Shown: positions 51,901 to 63,976 of the stretch, piece by piece | Layout of the letters: the number at the start of each line of letters is the position of its first letter | How positions within the stretch are numbered: position 1 is the first letter of the stretch | From: Hymenolepis diminuta | Taxonomy: Eukaryota; Platyhelminthes; Cestoda; Cyclophyllidea; Hymenolepididae | NCBI GenBank assembly: GCA_900708905.1 | Contig: CAADRB010000005.1 | Span: 2,447,689-2,511,688, forward strand | Direction of reading: 5' to 3' | DNA: 64,000 nucleotides | Made by a program: the position numbers and the translations under genes | Notes under the pieces: model-generated | The model's database searches: none | What the model saw: only the letters and a program-made list of their open reading frames with translations | What the model was told of the DNA's origin: nothing

Positions 51901-54900
51901 GCGTGACTGCCTGCGCACGTTCAAATTCAGATTAATGCGAAATGTTTAGCACTCATTGTAGCTGCGAAAATAAGTTGTGGTGATAGCTATTGTTCCCTGA
52001 ATAAGAAACCAAATCTCAGATAAAATCTTTGTAGCAGGAATGGTTGGTAAAAAGTTTCGGCTTGACTGTGTCCATTAAAAGGTATTATCTCGAGTGGATA
52101 AACAGGTATTAGGATTGGACAGGTTGTCAAATCAATCACTATTTATCAGGAATAACTTTCAAGCGTTGTTAGAACTATTTAACACGAAAGAAATTCAGCA
52201 CATTAGAATTCTCGCTGAAGACACGATACATACCGTTCCCGTACCTAGAATGTCAAGTGAAACCAATAGTTATAGTCTTTTAGCTTTCTAAGAGAGATCT
52301 ATCTGTATATTAAGATCTACTGAATTTTATAATTTCATCCAGATAAAACTCGCTTCTAACTGTGCTACTGCAAATTAAATTTTCGTGAACAGAGGCATTT
52401 TCATCACTCTGTTGACCAGAAGAATAAAAGCTGCCGTATATTTTTACTTAGCGCTTCTTCTCAAAGGGTATTAATATTAACAGTTAAGCGAAGTAGGCAT
52501 ATTTTCGAACCATCACTGAATGAAATATGTGAACACAAATACAAAGTTTGGCGAATTTTTACGAAAATACACATGCATTTTTATTAGATTTATGTACTTT
52601 TGTAGTAAACGGACTCCAACTTTGGAAAACGATATTTTTGTAAACTGAGATTTCAGGATGAATGCATTAACTTGGACATTAGTCAAAACACCTCATTGTT
52701 CGCCGCTATAACAGAAAATACAAAGACCAAGTGAAAAACTAAACTCACTCAATTTGTGGTGGAGGATTGGAAATATTTTCAGCGGTGTAGAGTTGTGATG
52801 GGGTCAGATCTTCGTAATATCGAAGCTCGAGTTTTTCACCAAGACGCACGGCAAGAGGTTGGTTCTGTCGTGGACGTGGGGCGAAATTGGAGGGCTTGGG
52901 AGTGTAAAGTTCTGGAATTAAGAAAGGGAAATATCAGATTTGATTTGTCCGTTGAGAAATTAACGAGTAATGAATGCTAATCAGACCATTTTAAGGTTTT
53001 AAATATATTATCGGTTCCAAGTGAGCATAAATCTGCATGTCTTCCAAAACCGTCAAACGCCGGAAACTGGTCTGTGAAACAGCACCGATTCGAGAATGGT
53101 ACTCCATATTTACAAAACCAACTGCTGAGCATTCAGTTATTCTAATATGTTAATCGATCTATTTAGACAGATACAAGTGAAGCAATGGTTTTCAAAAACT
53201 CTCCTGCTGGGATTTATCATTTGCTATAACCATTTTATGAGACGAGACTTGTCCAGATAAAAGCAGATTCGCTATCCAGCGTTTCGTCTCACTTATAAAA
53301 CAATAAAAAACAACCAGGATATGATAATCACCTTGTTATTAGGCTAGAGAGGGGCACAAAACAGACAAACGGATACCTACCTGCAAGATAAACCTGAAAG
53401 ACGTAGAAGTATCGTTCTGAGGTGAGAGGTGCATTGACTTCACAAGTGTAGAAGTTGGCATGAATAACCTCAAATCGATCAATAAGGAAAATTGAATCAG
53501 CAGCTCCGGTGACTCGGACACCCGGAAGAGAGCCGATCGGTTGCTGCTGTTCACCCAATCGGGTCATGTAGCCCCAGACAACAGAGAGAGGGATATCTCC
53601 AGCTGAGGAGACAGGTAGGGGGCAAGCTAATTCAAGGGGAAGGTCTTTTAGGGCATATTTGAGAAAACTTTTGCCGTTCATACTTGAGTTGACTTGGGGT
53701 TCCCGTTCACCTGAAGGAGAATAAGAATCGATTTATCAATATAACCGGCAAGAAAATGAAGGCCTGATTCTAACTTGTAACTCACCAGAAACCTGAAGGA
53801 CGAATGGAGGTCGACTGTCGACCTTTCCAGCAGTATGGATAACTCGACAATGGAAGGTGCCGACATGTTCCATGCCAAAATGGTCAATGATCAAGTTTCC
53901 ATTGGGCAGTGTTCGCATATTGGGCAAGCGTCCATTTCCATTATGAAACCAGAAGATGTTGTTCATTTTCGCTGGAGGATTGGACTTAACTCCACAAGCG
54001 AGTTCCACTACACCATTGAGTCGAATATCTTCAATTCGAGAAGGCTGGACGAGCATCACTTCAATCACTGGATCCATCCCTGTGAAAAAAGTGAAACATT
54101 ACTGAATACTTTACCCAGGTCGACTCGTACAGCCTGTACAACAATCTCTGCTTTAACAATGTGAGGACTTAGCATCCTCAAATATTACTTGTGAGATATG
54201 ATATGGTTCAATTTGTGCTAATTATCTTCGAAATCCGATGTCGGAAGCAATGGCATCGGAACTAACTCTCAACAGAACTCAGGTTTCATTTTGGGAGAAA
54301 TCAAGGAGATTAGGAACTTTATCTCCGCAGAGACATTTCATTTTTCGCGGCTGGAGATTTATCTTCTGAATCTCAGTGAAACTCTGAAAGCAGATATCAA
54401 TCTCCCTCAATCCGATAGGACTCATTATTATTCCTCCAATTAAAGATTTCCAATCCCGATTACCTACCGCTGATAGTTGTTAAACGGTATTAAAACATAA
54501 GAATCTCTAAATTTTTAGTTCCAATTCTACAATATCTGAGGACATTTTGCACTTTACCAAAGGCTAACGGCAAATATCAAGAATGTTCAACAACTTTAAG
54601 CTTGGATGCCCAGTTCAGATAGACATGCAACGTAGTAAGTTGTAATAAGGCACACAGATAATTCCGATTGAAGAATTGTCTGACCTCATGTTTGTAAAAG
54701 CTCCATCTTCGCATATCTCATCCCGTGTGTATACACAAACCCACCACCACCAACTGTATGCACGATTAATCATTCACCGCCGCACGCCTGGTTGTGTGTC
54801 TGTTTTCTGTCCTGACAAAGGTCGCGCGGTCTTCTCTCCCCCCTCCCCCAAACCTCCTAAAACAAAAATGCAGCAGCCTAGCTGCCGCTTCCTCATCTAT

Positions 54901-57438
54901 CATTACATACGCATAGCGAGAGAAATGCGGACACGTAGCGCCGCACCGTGGCGCGTGCACGTACGCACACGCTTTCTTCAAAGAGGAATAAGCATGGGGA
55001 CTGAAATAAATTAATCACACAGGCCTCTCGATGCTATCTGTGACATTCTTCGAGAGGAGAGGAAGACAGCAGCAGGGCAAGCTTGTATTATTAATCTTAC
55101 TGTCTTCACATTTACGGGCGAGATGAATGATCTCTCTACCTTCTCTTTTTCTAATGGCAGGCGATCGCGGTTGTGGCTTCATGAGATAGAAACTAACACA
55201 TTAAAAATATCTTCTTTTTCTCCGCTTTTTCGTGCCTCTAACAAAACAAAATCGGTGTTGGCGGCGGCTTATTTTCAATGATGATTGCGCTTTCATAAAC
55301 ATTATCGTTTCCTTTCATCTCTTCTTTTTCCTTCCAGGGATAAAAAAAAATTGTCTCGAAATTTATGTGATAGCCAACGCCTTATCTAGCGGCTTGGAGA
55401 TCTGTAGACATTTGTGAGATTAATATTATGAAAAAGTTATCGCCATTAAAAAGAAGACAGAATGAAATATTCTCAGACGATAGTGTGAGAAGAGACGAAA
55501 CTTAAATGCGATACTGTCTGGTTTGGGCAAACTGGGCGACCTTCCGTTGCGCCTTCTAAAGCTATCAGAGTATCAGACATGAAAATCTCTAACAGGGTAT
55601 CGCACGCTTGTTTGAGCAATTCTGACCGGTATTTGTGAGTTAAAGGAATAAACATTTAAAGGAGAATGATCAACTCCCTAACTCAACACTGTGGATAGCC
55701 AGAAAGCCAAATCTATCCTTCAATCATAATTCCTTTGCGATTCTTGACGATTTTGACGAGATTTCCAGATTTGAAAAGGGAAATAAACGAATAACGAGTC
55801 TGTATATGCCGATTTAGAAACCTTCACTTTAGATAAGACTCGTTCTCTGAAAAAGAAACGGTATCCGGGACAATTTTCTTTTTGAAATGATCTTCATAAA
55901 TTCTACTTAGTAATTAAGAGCTAATTAAGCGTGGAAATCATCTGGAGACAGAGAACAAATGTTCTAAACTAGTTTCTAGGTCGGTCTAAAACGACTAATT
56001 TAATTAAACCAAGTCCGACGGAATAATTTATTCGAAAATTTAAGAAAACGTAAGACCCCATTCTGATTACGGTAGCAAAATACGAACTGCAACTTACAGT
56101 ATACATTAATTGAAGCTTCTCGGCTAGCGCTCATAAACTTTGAGGTCTTATTGAGGGCCTGACATTGATATCTCCCCGGATCAATATCCCGATCCGCATG
56201 AAGAATCCGCAGATTCGAATCACCTTCCAGATATCGCCTTCCACTCTGTTTATCCGGGTCAATTCGCATTCCATTCTGAAGCCAGGAGTAGTGGATATCA
56301 TCATTCGGTTGAACAGTGCATTCCAACCTCAACGGCTGACCTTCTTCTACATCCTGATCCCGCGGTGATCGAGTGAAGTAGAAGCTGTCTGTCGAAGCAC
56401 CTGTCAAAAGACAAATCATTCAATCAGCTAGATATAAACAAAAACACCATCACAACTATTAATCTTGCAAACGTGGGATGAATATACGGTAGTTTTATGG
56501 ACTAGTACGTAAATCACCAAAGCTCGAGATTTAGCCAAATATTAGGCATTTTTGCCGATGTTTAATTAAGCAGAATCCCATCTCTAAACTACCAACTGAT
56601 TCTAGACAAAGGAGGACTTAGATAATGGACACAGAAAGATAGACGTCTGAATTCTTTCGCCATCTGATCCGGCTCGACCAGACAACAGACTGGCAAACAA
56701 AAAACCGAATTTGAAACCGAACGAAATTATCAACACAACAAAGGACGCACACCACCGATATGACTAACAAGTATCATCGAATATAATTTGTTTCATCACA
56801 TACAAATCATATCTGAATAGAAATAGAGAGAGAACAAGTGATCGGGTTCGACGCATTTTAGACAAGGTAAGGAGTGATTCACTAATTGCGATGTACCGAA
56901 AGAATTGGCGGCACCGGCATATGGAAGTTCCAAATGCAGGTTAATGCGCAATGCCGACAGAAAACGTGTATCTCTCCTCTAGGTGGCAATTAATTAAATA
57001 AACCAGGAGAATAATTATACAGAATACTATCTGAGAAGAAATATCATTGCATTTGTGGCCAGGTAATTGGAACACATGTATACACACAATGCGGATACAT
57101 CTTAGATCCGATGACCCCATTCCCAGACTCATCCTCCTCCCAGGTGAATTGTGACAGCAGCGAAGAGCCTGAATTCGAGACCCGACAACAATGTGAATCA
57201 ATTGTGATTGATGAGACACGGAGTCGCTCCCTTCCCATAAAACAGTTGCCAAAACACACGTTGCTCAACTTTAAGGAAGAGAATTAAGCCCCCAGATTAG
57301 CCTAGCACTGATCAAACTACGGATTTTGGACTTCTTTTAAAACTGAAAACGAGTAGATAACTTACATCGAATAGCGGGAATATAGATGAGGAATAGGAGA
57401 ATAAATAAAGATTGGATAGAAATCCGATAATGAGACAT
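48322..57438 (-). CDS. PTK7/Off-track-family seven-Ig receptor lacking the kinase-like domain (complete, 11 exons)
   Basis: PTK7/Otk proteins are Wnt and planar-polarity co-receptors. Exons (5' to 3'): 57438-57366, 56400-56098, 54079-53786, 53710-53381, 52911-52749, 51091-50883, 50795-50647, 50164-49744, 49669-49265, 49181-49008, 48926-48322 (TGA). All ten junctions are GT-AG and phase-matched, giving 1041 residues. Layout: signal peptide 1-25, Ig1 about 29-125, Ig2 126-223, Ig3 230-333, Ig4 340-457, Ig5 458-555, Ig6 556-647, Ig7 648-782, transmembrane 804-826, cytoplasm 829-1041. Seven Ig domains, the Ig6 and Ig7 sequences (for example SNGSLVINQV...YICIAGN) and the membrane segment all follow vertebrate PTK7. 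The usual pseudokinase domain is absent; the tail is Gly/Ser/Pro-rich. Confidence 0.9.
49008..49181 (-). CDS. Transmembrane exon of the PTK7-like gene
   Basis: Encodes an acidic stalk (EYAKLENGEDSLSPG), then a single hydrophobic segment TIVIVVNCAIAYLGLIFGLT and a basic stop-transfer (RYFKNRRHRAQN). The helix resembles that of PTK7 in its alternating Ala/Ile/Val-Gly-Leu pattern followed by YC and basic residues. Phase 1 on both sides. Confidence 0.88.
49265..50795 (-). CDS. Ig domains 5-7 of the PTK7-like gene
   Basis: Exons 50795-50647 and 50164-49744 encode Ig5 (LILSCHI, IYWEKDG, YQCFV) and Ig6 (KLTCKV, VNWFRK, YVCVAQ); exon 49669-49265 encodes Ig7 (LLNCKA, ISWIVK, YICIAGN). Ig7 carries an insert of about 40 residues between strands C and E (about 49420-49535), rich in Asn, Pro and Asp, absent from vertebrate PTK7 as I know it. 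These are the domains most alike to PTK7. Confidence 0.9.
50883..52911 (-). CDS. Ig domain 4 of the PTK7-like gene, without the disulfide cysteines
   Basis: Two exons, 52911-52749 and 51091-50883, joined in phase 2. The Ig core is recognisable from GEKLELRYYED, PPQIEWFRTLPG and HLVIKDASESDSGGYEMIL, but the strand-B position is Arg/Tyr rather than Cys and the strand-F Tyr-x-Cys is Tyr-Glu-Met. The 1657-nt intron inside the domain has open frames I do not recognise. Confidence 0.85.
53381..56400 (-). CDS. Ig domains 1-3 of the PTK7-like gene
   Basis: One exon per domain: 56400-56098 (Cys in LRLECTV and YQCQA), 54079-53786 (VELACGV, FHCRV) and 53710-53381 (LELACPL, YTCEV). Each has the core Trp (YSWLQ, IFWFH, VVWGY). 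All have phase-1 borders, the classical arrangement for shuffled Ig domains. The Ig1-Ig2 linker NVYWMDPVIEVML parallels the vertebrate PTK7 linker. Introns of 2018 and 75 nt separate the three. Confidence 0.9.
54080..56097. other. Intron 2 of the PTK7-like gene with a CpG-rich patch
   Basis: A 2-kb intron between Ig2 and Ig1 exons. At about 54776-54973 it becomes rich in CpG (gtagcgccgcaccgtggcgc, cgtacgcacacg), unlike its surroundings. No exon supported. Confidence 0.6.
54776..54973. promoter_or_regulatory. CpG-rich intronic patch, possible regulatory element
   Basis: Local density of CpG and alternating purine-pyrimidine runs (gcgtgcacgtacgcacacg) stands out from A+T-rich flanks. Its position in a large first-third intron would suit an enhancer or alternative promoter; nothing else supports this. 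Confidence 0.2.
57366..57438 (-). CDS. Start and signal peptide exon of the PTK7-like gene
   Basis: The ATG at 57438 sits in a favourable context (cgccATG, G at -3). It begins MSHYRISIQSLFILLFLIYI, a basic n-region and long hydrophobic core, followed by PAIRC as a likely cleavage zone. The exon ends in phase 1 at gtaag and joins 56400. Confidence 0.85.
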
Positions 57439-57730
57439 GGCGAAACGGTTTTGACGGCCACTCTAGTCTATACGGACATACAAAAACCGTCGTCGATTTG
57501 CGAGAGATGAGAGACAGGTACCAACCGATAGGTCGGATAGATAAGGACTGAAACTCGCGGCGTTAACTCGTGGTTGTATGAATGTTTTTGTGTGTGCCAG
57601 TGACGCTCGGCCGTCGTCCGTGTGATGTGAGCGCCCAGTATGGTGGCGGTAAGATGACGTTTGCCTTTTATGCCTTGATGTGTATTAATACGCACGCGCG
57701 CACCCCTACCGCCGTTCTACCAATCAGATT
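57439..57730 (-). promoter_or_regulatory. 5' UTR and probable promoter region of the PTK7-like gene
   Basis: Directly upstream of the start codon, 57556-57717 is CpG-rich (ctcgcggcg, ctcggccgtcgtccg, acgcacgcgcgc), with tggtggcggtaagatg on the + strand. No TATA box is evident at a fixed distance. A CpG-rich, TATA-less promoter is the simplest reading, but the transcription start cannot be placed. Confidence 0.35.
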
Positions 57731-59573
57731 GTGGGCGGACTATTCGAAACTTTTATTACAGTGTGATGATTGGCCAGTGCCAAGGATGAATTCTACTTAG
57801 CTGTCCCCCGGAGTCTTTCTTATCAAGTTTAGTTTACGACAAAAGAGATTGAAATTTGATCTCATTGATTCTCCATTTAGGTCTGAAAGGAATTTCGTTT
57901 GGTTAACGTGAACGACTAACTAATCGAAACAAGGGTGTTTATAATGGGTTAAAATAACCATATCTCTCAGTTGTAAGATCAGATTGAATTGCACCAGTTC
58001 CCCATGAACATTTTGTTTATCTAAACAAAAAGATATCACATAATTTGGCGTCAGAGGGTTGTTAGTCACTAAAAATGAAAACAGTGAACATTCCTTATCA
58101 ACGTACAAATTTCTAACGACCGGATTTATGAGACTGGACAGCAGAAGCACATATCTCATCTTACCGGTGGCTATCCTACTGGTGGTTCCATATGACGTCA
58201 AAGATATGATTTTCGGTGAACCGATTAAATTAAATATCCGTCAAAATTAACTCGACCGCTTGAAATCCAGTCAGATTTCAGATGACTTATATGGATGCCA
58301 AATTCTGATGCTATAATGCATAGACAGTTTCTGAACTTTATAGAGTAGTGGATATCGGATAGACCATCAGCAATTACTGGTGTCACATTTCTTAAATACT
58401 TGCCCTAGGAAAAAAACGAATACTATGTTATCGCGATGTAAATATTTAAATAAAAAATTAAAGTCGTACAGCAACAGAAAACTAAAATGAAAAGAAAAAA
58501 TAGCATAAATGTATTTATTTTTTATATCGCATGCTTTTTTATTATGTCTAAAATGGAGAAAATGTTGGGTCCGCAGTCGGAAGTATGCAAGTCAATTCTT
58601 AAAGCATGAATTTTATCTCGAAGAAGGATATTCTCAGTTTGTATATGCTACGCTTCTTTTTGCTAATGCATGCCTGGCTTCTCACGGATCACAAAACTAG
58701 GCACGATTGATAAATATCTCACACAATGAACTTCTAAAAGGACAGGAATTTGGAACGAAAATCTAGAGCGCAAAAGAGGCTAATAGTAGCTACTTCTTCA
58801 GGGTTATTTATGTTACCGCTAGAATGGGGTAAATATTGTGCAATTTTTCAAACTTATTGGGAAATTTCTGCACTTGGCAGGAATATCCTAATTTCAAACC
58901 GCATTCCACATTAGAATAGTGCCGGAATTCATTAAAAATATTTTGACTTCAATATCTATTTTTTGCCAAAGTGAATTTTTTCCTAACTAATATGATAATT
59001 AAGAAGGAAAGATGTTAGGTTCAAAATTTTTAGCATCATATCTAAAATATTTATGGGGTCAAAGTTCATCTCGTTTCACTTGAAATTAAAGTTAAATAAT
59101 CTTAGGGCTCGTAAAAGTTTATCGAAAACCCACCAATTTATACACGGATAAAACAACTACTGACAAAACATCAGTAGCAATTAGTGATAAAACGAATAAA
59201 TTCGAATAAAATTTCCGTTGCCAATACATCATTTTCACAGGAAGTGAAAATTACCCGTATAATAAAATAAGCTCATAAAATGAAATTTTAATTTAATTAA
59301 TTCACGCTAGCAGCGATGGGAGCTTATGAATCACCTGCGTAATTAATTAAGCTTAGCACAAAATTAGAATTTATTGGGGGGATTAAATCATGAAAATTGT
59401 TTTTTGCAAATATATTATGAAATAATCATTTAATTAATATGAAGGGTACATTAAGAATTTGATAGATAACTAAATTTCGGAACGCTTAAGTCAGATGAAT
59501 TGAGAATTTTCAGGAATATTGTAGAGTTCACTTTATCCATTCAAATGATTTCAAGTTTCATTTTTTTTACAAG

Positions 59574-59739
59574 AGAGCTAAAATTTCCCAAATGCGCTCT
59601 TACGGTGGCTGAGATTGTATCAAAAGAAACTGTAGGAACAGACTACGTTGCTATTTATTACGCTCCTCTACAAAGGGTATTAGCCGAACAGCGCTCTCGG
59701 CTAACTAAAAAGGGGATTAAATCACGTGATCGATGTTAA
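59574..59739 (+). CDS. Candidate terminal exon of an unknown + strand gene
   Basis: A pyrimidine-rich acceptor (attttttttacaag) is followed by an open frame ELKFPKCALTVAEIVSKETV through LTKKGIKSRDRC to TAA, and AATAAA lies at 59746-59751, only seven bases later. The middle has a loose likeness to Alba-type TVAEIxK motifs, too weak to name. No upstream exon was found, so this could be chance. Confidence 0.25.
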
Positions 59740-60065
59740 GGGAACAATAAAGCCCATCGCGAAGTTAGGTCGATATTTCAAGCTTTTAAGCGACCTACAC
59801 ATGCAGGGATCATGTTCACCTGGCTTTAGCATTACTCAATTTCTTTCAAACCCGAGAGTAAATGTGATTTCGTGTGTAGCACTTGTAGTTGACTGATTTT
59901 AGTATCAAATTTTTAGTGAACTTGGTCAAATGGGTCGAGGACCTGGCTAAAGCTTTTAAACAAGCTTGTGTTTTGCTATCGATGTTTGCTTCAGTTAATT
60001 GACTGACTGCGAGAAGCAGATGCTTTCACATTGATCGATTGGCTAGGCGCACGTTTGGTGAGACG

Positions 60066-60082
60066 GAGAGAGAGAGAGAGAG
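60066..60082. repeat. (GA)n microsatellite
   Basis: Run of ga units followed by a short A-tract. Confidence 0.85.
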
Positions 60083-62550
60083 AAAAAGCGTATGCAAATA
60101 CATACTAATACCGACACAAGCATGGAGATAGAAAATAAACGAATTGGAATCTCGTATTAATAGTACTTAGTGCTCGTCGTTCCGCCACAATAGTTGAATG
60201 AAACCTGCACTCTATACGCACGTCCAAAATATACGTGCGTGAATGCGTAAATGAAAGCCATGATTTACATTCTGTTCTTGCGCGTACGATACGACACACA
60301 TGAATCAATGCACGACATGCATACATAATTATTGTGCTCGCCCTTTTATTCTAACCACACACATTTATCAACAAGATACTTTTTTTCCCACCAATTCTTC
60401 ACAGTTCGTCGTTGTTTATGGCCACTCGAAATAAATAATTGGCGAAGATCGTGTACAGACTGCGAATAGGACGAATTGGACACAGAGAGATGGCTTGACA
60501 GCTACCTGACTACTACGTAAATTGTGAATGAGTCAGTCAGTTCTGGAGGCCGTTTTTTCGATGATAGAACAATCAAGCGCGTTCTCTTCGGAGCGTTCTT
60601 TTTGTCTCCTTTCACCAGATGTTAATGTGCAAGAGAACTAAGTGGAGGTACACACGTTTTCCCTCTTTGTAGGGGTGTAGTTTTTTCATGACTACGTGTA
60701 CGTTTGACGTCTGTTTCGCGAGGAGAGCTGGTGGAAAGCCTCTGATTTTTTTCTCCTCTACTGAATCACGAGCTTCCAGCTCTTGTGCATCTCCGCGCAA
60801 ATTTGTGATTATCACCACCGATGTGGGGGTGAGTTTGTTACATTTTTGTGACGTGTGTGTGTGTGCTCACTCAAATTCGCAAAAACATGTTGTCACCTGA
60901 TGGTATCAGAACTATCACTTTTGAATCGACAACAGGGTCTTGACGGACAATACCTGGTTACGAGACAGAGTGAGTAGAGATGGGTCAAAGACATAGAACT
61001 AGGATTAGATGACAGACAGATAGAATTCGTCCAACAAAAAAATGTAGGCCCAATGTATGTCTATTTCAAAATATCCCGCGGATTGTATACTGTAGCTGGA
61101 AAGTTCTCAGTTCGAAGTACTTCAAGAAAATACGATTTCAGGGAAGTCCGCTAACATGCTAGAATTCGCTTAGCCTATTGGCTGGACCTTGTTTTGGTCT
61201 GAATTAAATTCAAAATCCATTAGTCCCCGAAGTGACTAAGTTTTCAAAATCTTTAATAACGCTCAAGTTGAATATTGAAGACAGTTTCCTTCGGCAAACT
61301 TGAGAAATCTTAAAGTTAAGGGTCATTAAAATGTCCTTAAGGCCATTGGTGGCGTAGGGTTTTACATGCAGGTCTGTCAAATCAGGGATCATGGGTTGAA
61401 TGGTCATTGTTACTGCGATGAATGACATTGGAGTTGGATGATCAATTAAGCTGGTTAAAAAAATGATTAATAGATAAACTACTTTATCTATCAAACCATT
61501 TGATTTAAGGCAAATCAATGCAATTCCAGCGCAGGTTAAGTTCTTCACTCAAAAATATATTTGGTGAGCTCAAGATTAATTAATTAACTGTTGGACCTTC
61601 ATTATCAGTTACACAAAGATTATACCAAATTGGAGATTTTTAAATCAATATAAGACAAAGGTAATGAGAAGCATTTGTCGGGAAAGTGAACGGAGAATCC
61701 TGATTCCTTCATACTTAAGAGTTATAGAAAGAAATTATTTTCTGTGATTAACAGCCGATCCTTAGAAAGGAAAATTCCCATTTAGCCACTCTTCTAGTCA
61801 GTGTAAGTATCAGTCAAAAGGAAAAAGCTTTTCTTCAGATTGTTATTTTGAATAAAGAGAAAACAGTTGTGCATATTTGGCTACCTTATTCAGTCTGCTA
61901 ACGCATTCAATAAGCTAAACACGAAATAAAAGCTGCTGACGGAACAGAATGCTCAAGCGACTGCAAAAACACATGCTCAAATCGATTTCAGCTATCTATG
62001 ACCTACCAAGAAATCAAGTAACATTCATCAGTCCCAAGGAAAAAATGACCAGCCTCGATAATGTGAAATAGTCATACAATTGAGATCCCTGGTTGAAATT
62101 AGGAACATTTTTCTTAGTCTTTCAATCAATACGTTAGAGTCCCCTCTTAGTGATGCGGTGATGTGGAGTTAAATTACATATCCTCTATGTTACATCAGAA
62201 ATCAAACAAAATGGCAAGATTTTTCAGCTCTCTAACCTAATTGCAGCTTTTAACTAGATTGCAAATATCCCGACAACTACATTTTTCTCACTGCGACAAG
62301 TCGTCCTACTAGGGTATGTCACGAATGTCAGGTAGTAAGAGAGAGAAACCCGTAAGCCAAACACGCCGCACGAATGACAGAATGATTAATGGAGTTCCTG
62401 GGAGGGACAAGAAAAAGAACACACGATGCCTAGCACGGACACAAAAAGCAGTCAGACAAAAGAAGTGTGAAGCAACAGCAGCACACAGGCAGGCAGAAAG
62501 GAGAAGAACATGACTGATGATGCTCCCGACAGACCGTGTGTTGCTATAGC

Positions 62551-62616
62551 TATGCCGCCGCCAAGGCCGACCTCGTATCTTTCGTGGCGGCAAAGCGGCA
62601 ACAGAACGTAAGCGCT
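62551..62616 (+). promoter_or_regulatory. CpG-rich patch with consensus splice donor
   Basis: tatgccgccgccaaggccga and cgtggcggcaaagcggcaac end at a good donor (gtaagc) on the + strand. It could be a non-coding or first exon of an unknown gene running out of the window, or simply a CpG island. Unproven. Confidence 0.2.
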
Positions 62617-62807
62617 TCTCCCTTTCTTTTCCGTCTTCTCTGTCTGTCTGCTTTTCTAGCACACAATCAGCAACGCACCGTCCTCCTTTGGTTTGCCTTT
62701 TTTCCCTCATCCCATCTCCACTCCCCCTCTCTCGCTAGTTCTTTAGCATCTGCCTTTCTACATGCTGCTGTTGCTTGACCGGTAATGTTAGCCTGTCCGT
62801 TTCCATT

Positions 62808-62831
62808 AAGAGAGAGGGGGAGAGAGAGAGA
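62808..62831. repeat. Purine (GA-rich) tract
   Basis: aagagagagggggagagagagag, pure purine on the + strand. Confidence 0.8.
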
Positions 62832-63941
62832 TTATTCTGGCTTTACTTCAAGAATATTAGTGTGTTTCAGCTTCAAGTTGAAAGCAGGTAGCGGTCGATA
62901 ATGCCATTTTCTCTATAAACGAACAAATGTACTACAATTGATCTTCAATAGATGAGGGCGAAATTTGCTGAAATTATACTTTAGAAAATGCAGGCAATGC
63001 TAGAGAGCACATGAATTCATCTGTATTCATATGTATTAATTTTTACGTCATTGGGATAGCGGTTGATATGCTCGAAGTTAATATCACGAATTCAGTACTC
63101 ATCGGTGATGATCAAACGAACGGTTCACTAATTACGCTGGTTGAGAAGTATTGCAGAATATGAGGTTCTCATCACAAAGAAGCTTCAGAGGGTCACTCTT
63201 TAGCCCAGGGTGAGTGCTAGAAAACATCCCCCTCCTTTAACTTAAAAATTATTATAGCCTTAATAGTATTGTTCAGTCATGATAAAATGATTTGATCGAA
63301 CATATACTTGACATTGCTTGAGTTATAACAGGTACGAATATATAGGTCAATTTCTAGTTACCTATGTCCTGTTGAAGATCATCCGAGAGTAGTTTTAAAG
63401 GGATCACTTGAGAAGGTTCTTCCTACTTCACGGCTCTGTGGTATTCGTGACCTTACAATTCATTTATTGAAAAAGTAATTTTCAAGGGATCAAATTAGGT
63501 AGGTAATTCTTACTGAAATTGTGATATGAGAAGTTGCCAATTATATGAAAACATTCACAGAATGCACCTGTTACTGTAAGTCTCATAAAAGAAACGCCAC
63601 GAAACAGGATGCAACATTCAACAGTTACACTAGGATGGATGCGAGTCCTTTCAAGGGATTTATTTTAAAAGCGATTGAAACTAAATCGATCTCTGAATAC
63701 TTTAAATGTGTTCTTTGACAAACATGAATACAGGTGTGCACCAATTGTTGCTTAGCTAAGAGTAGAGATAAATTATTTCTCTCTTACGTCGATGAGTAAC
63801 ATTAGTCCGTGAGGGGGAGTAGTAGGGAACAGATAAAGGCACAAAGGAGGGGAGAGAGGGCATGCTTTCTGAGAAATCAGTAGCCTGTCAGTGGCTTAGA
63901 GATAAGCGCTGCAGTATTCAACAGACCATTCAGCTCCCAGT

Positions 63942-63976
63942 CCCCTCTCCTCCTTCCCTCCCTCCTCCCCCACTCT
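63942..63976. repeat. Pyrimidine tract
   Basis: Almost uninterrupted C/T (cccctctcctccttccctcc and on). A purine block, aaaggaggggagagaggg, lies about 95 bases to the left, so the two could pair in part. Confidence 0.7.
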
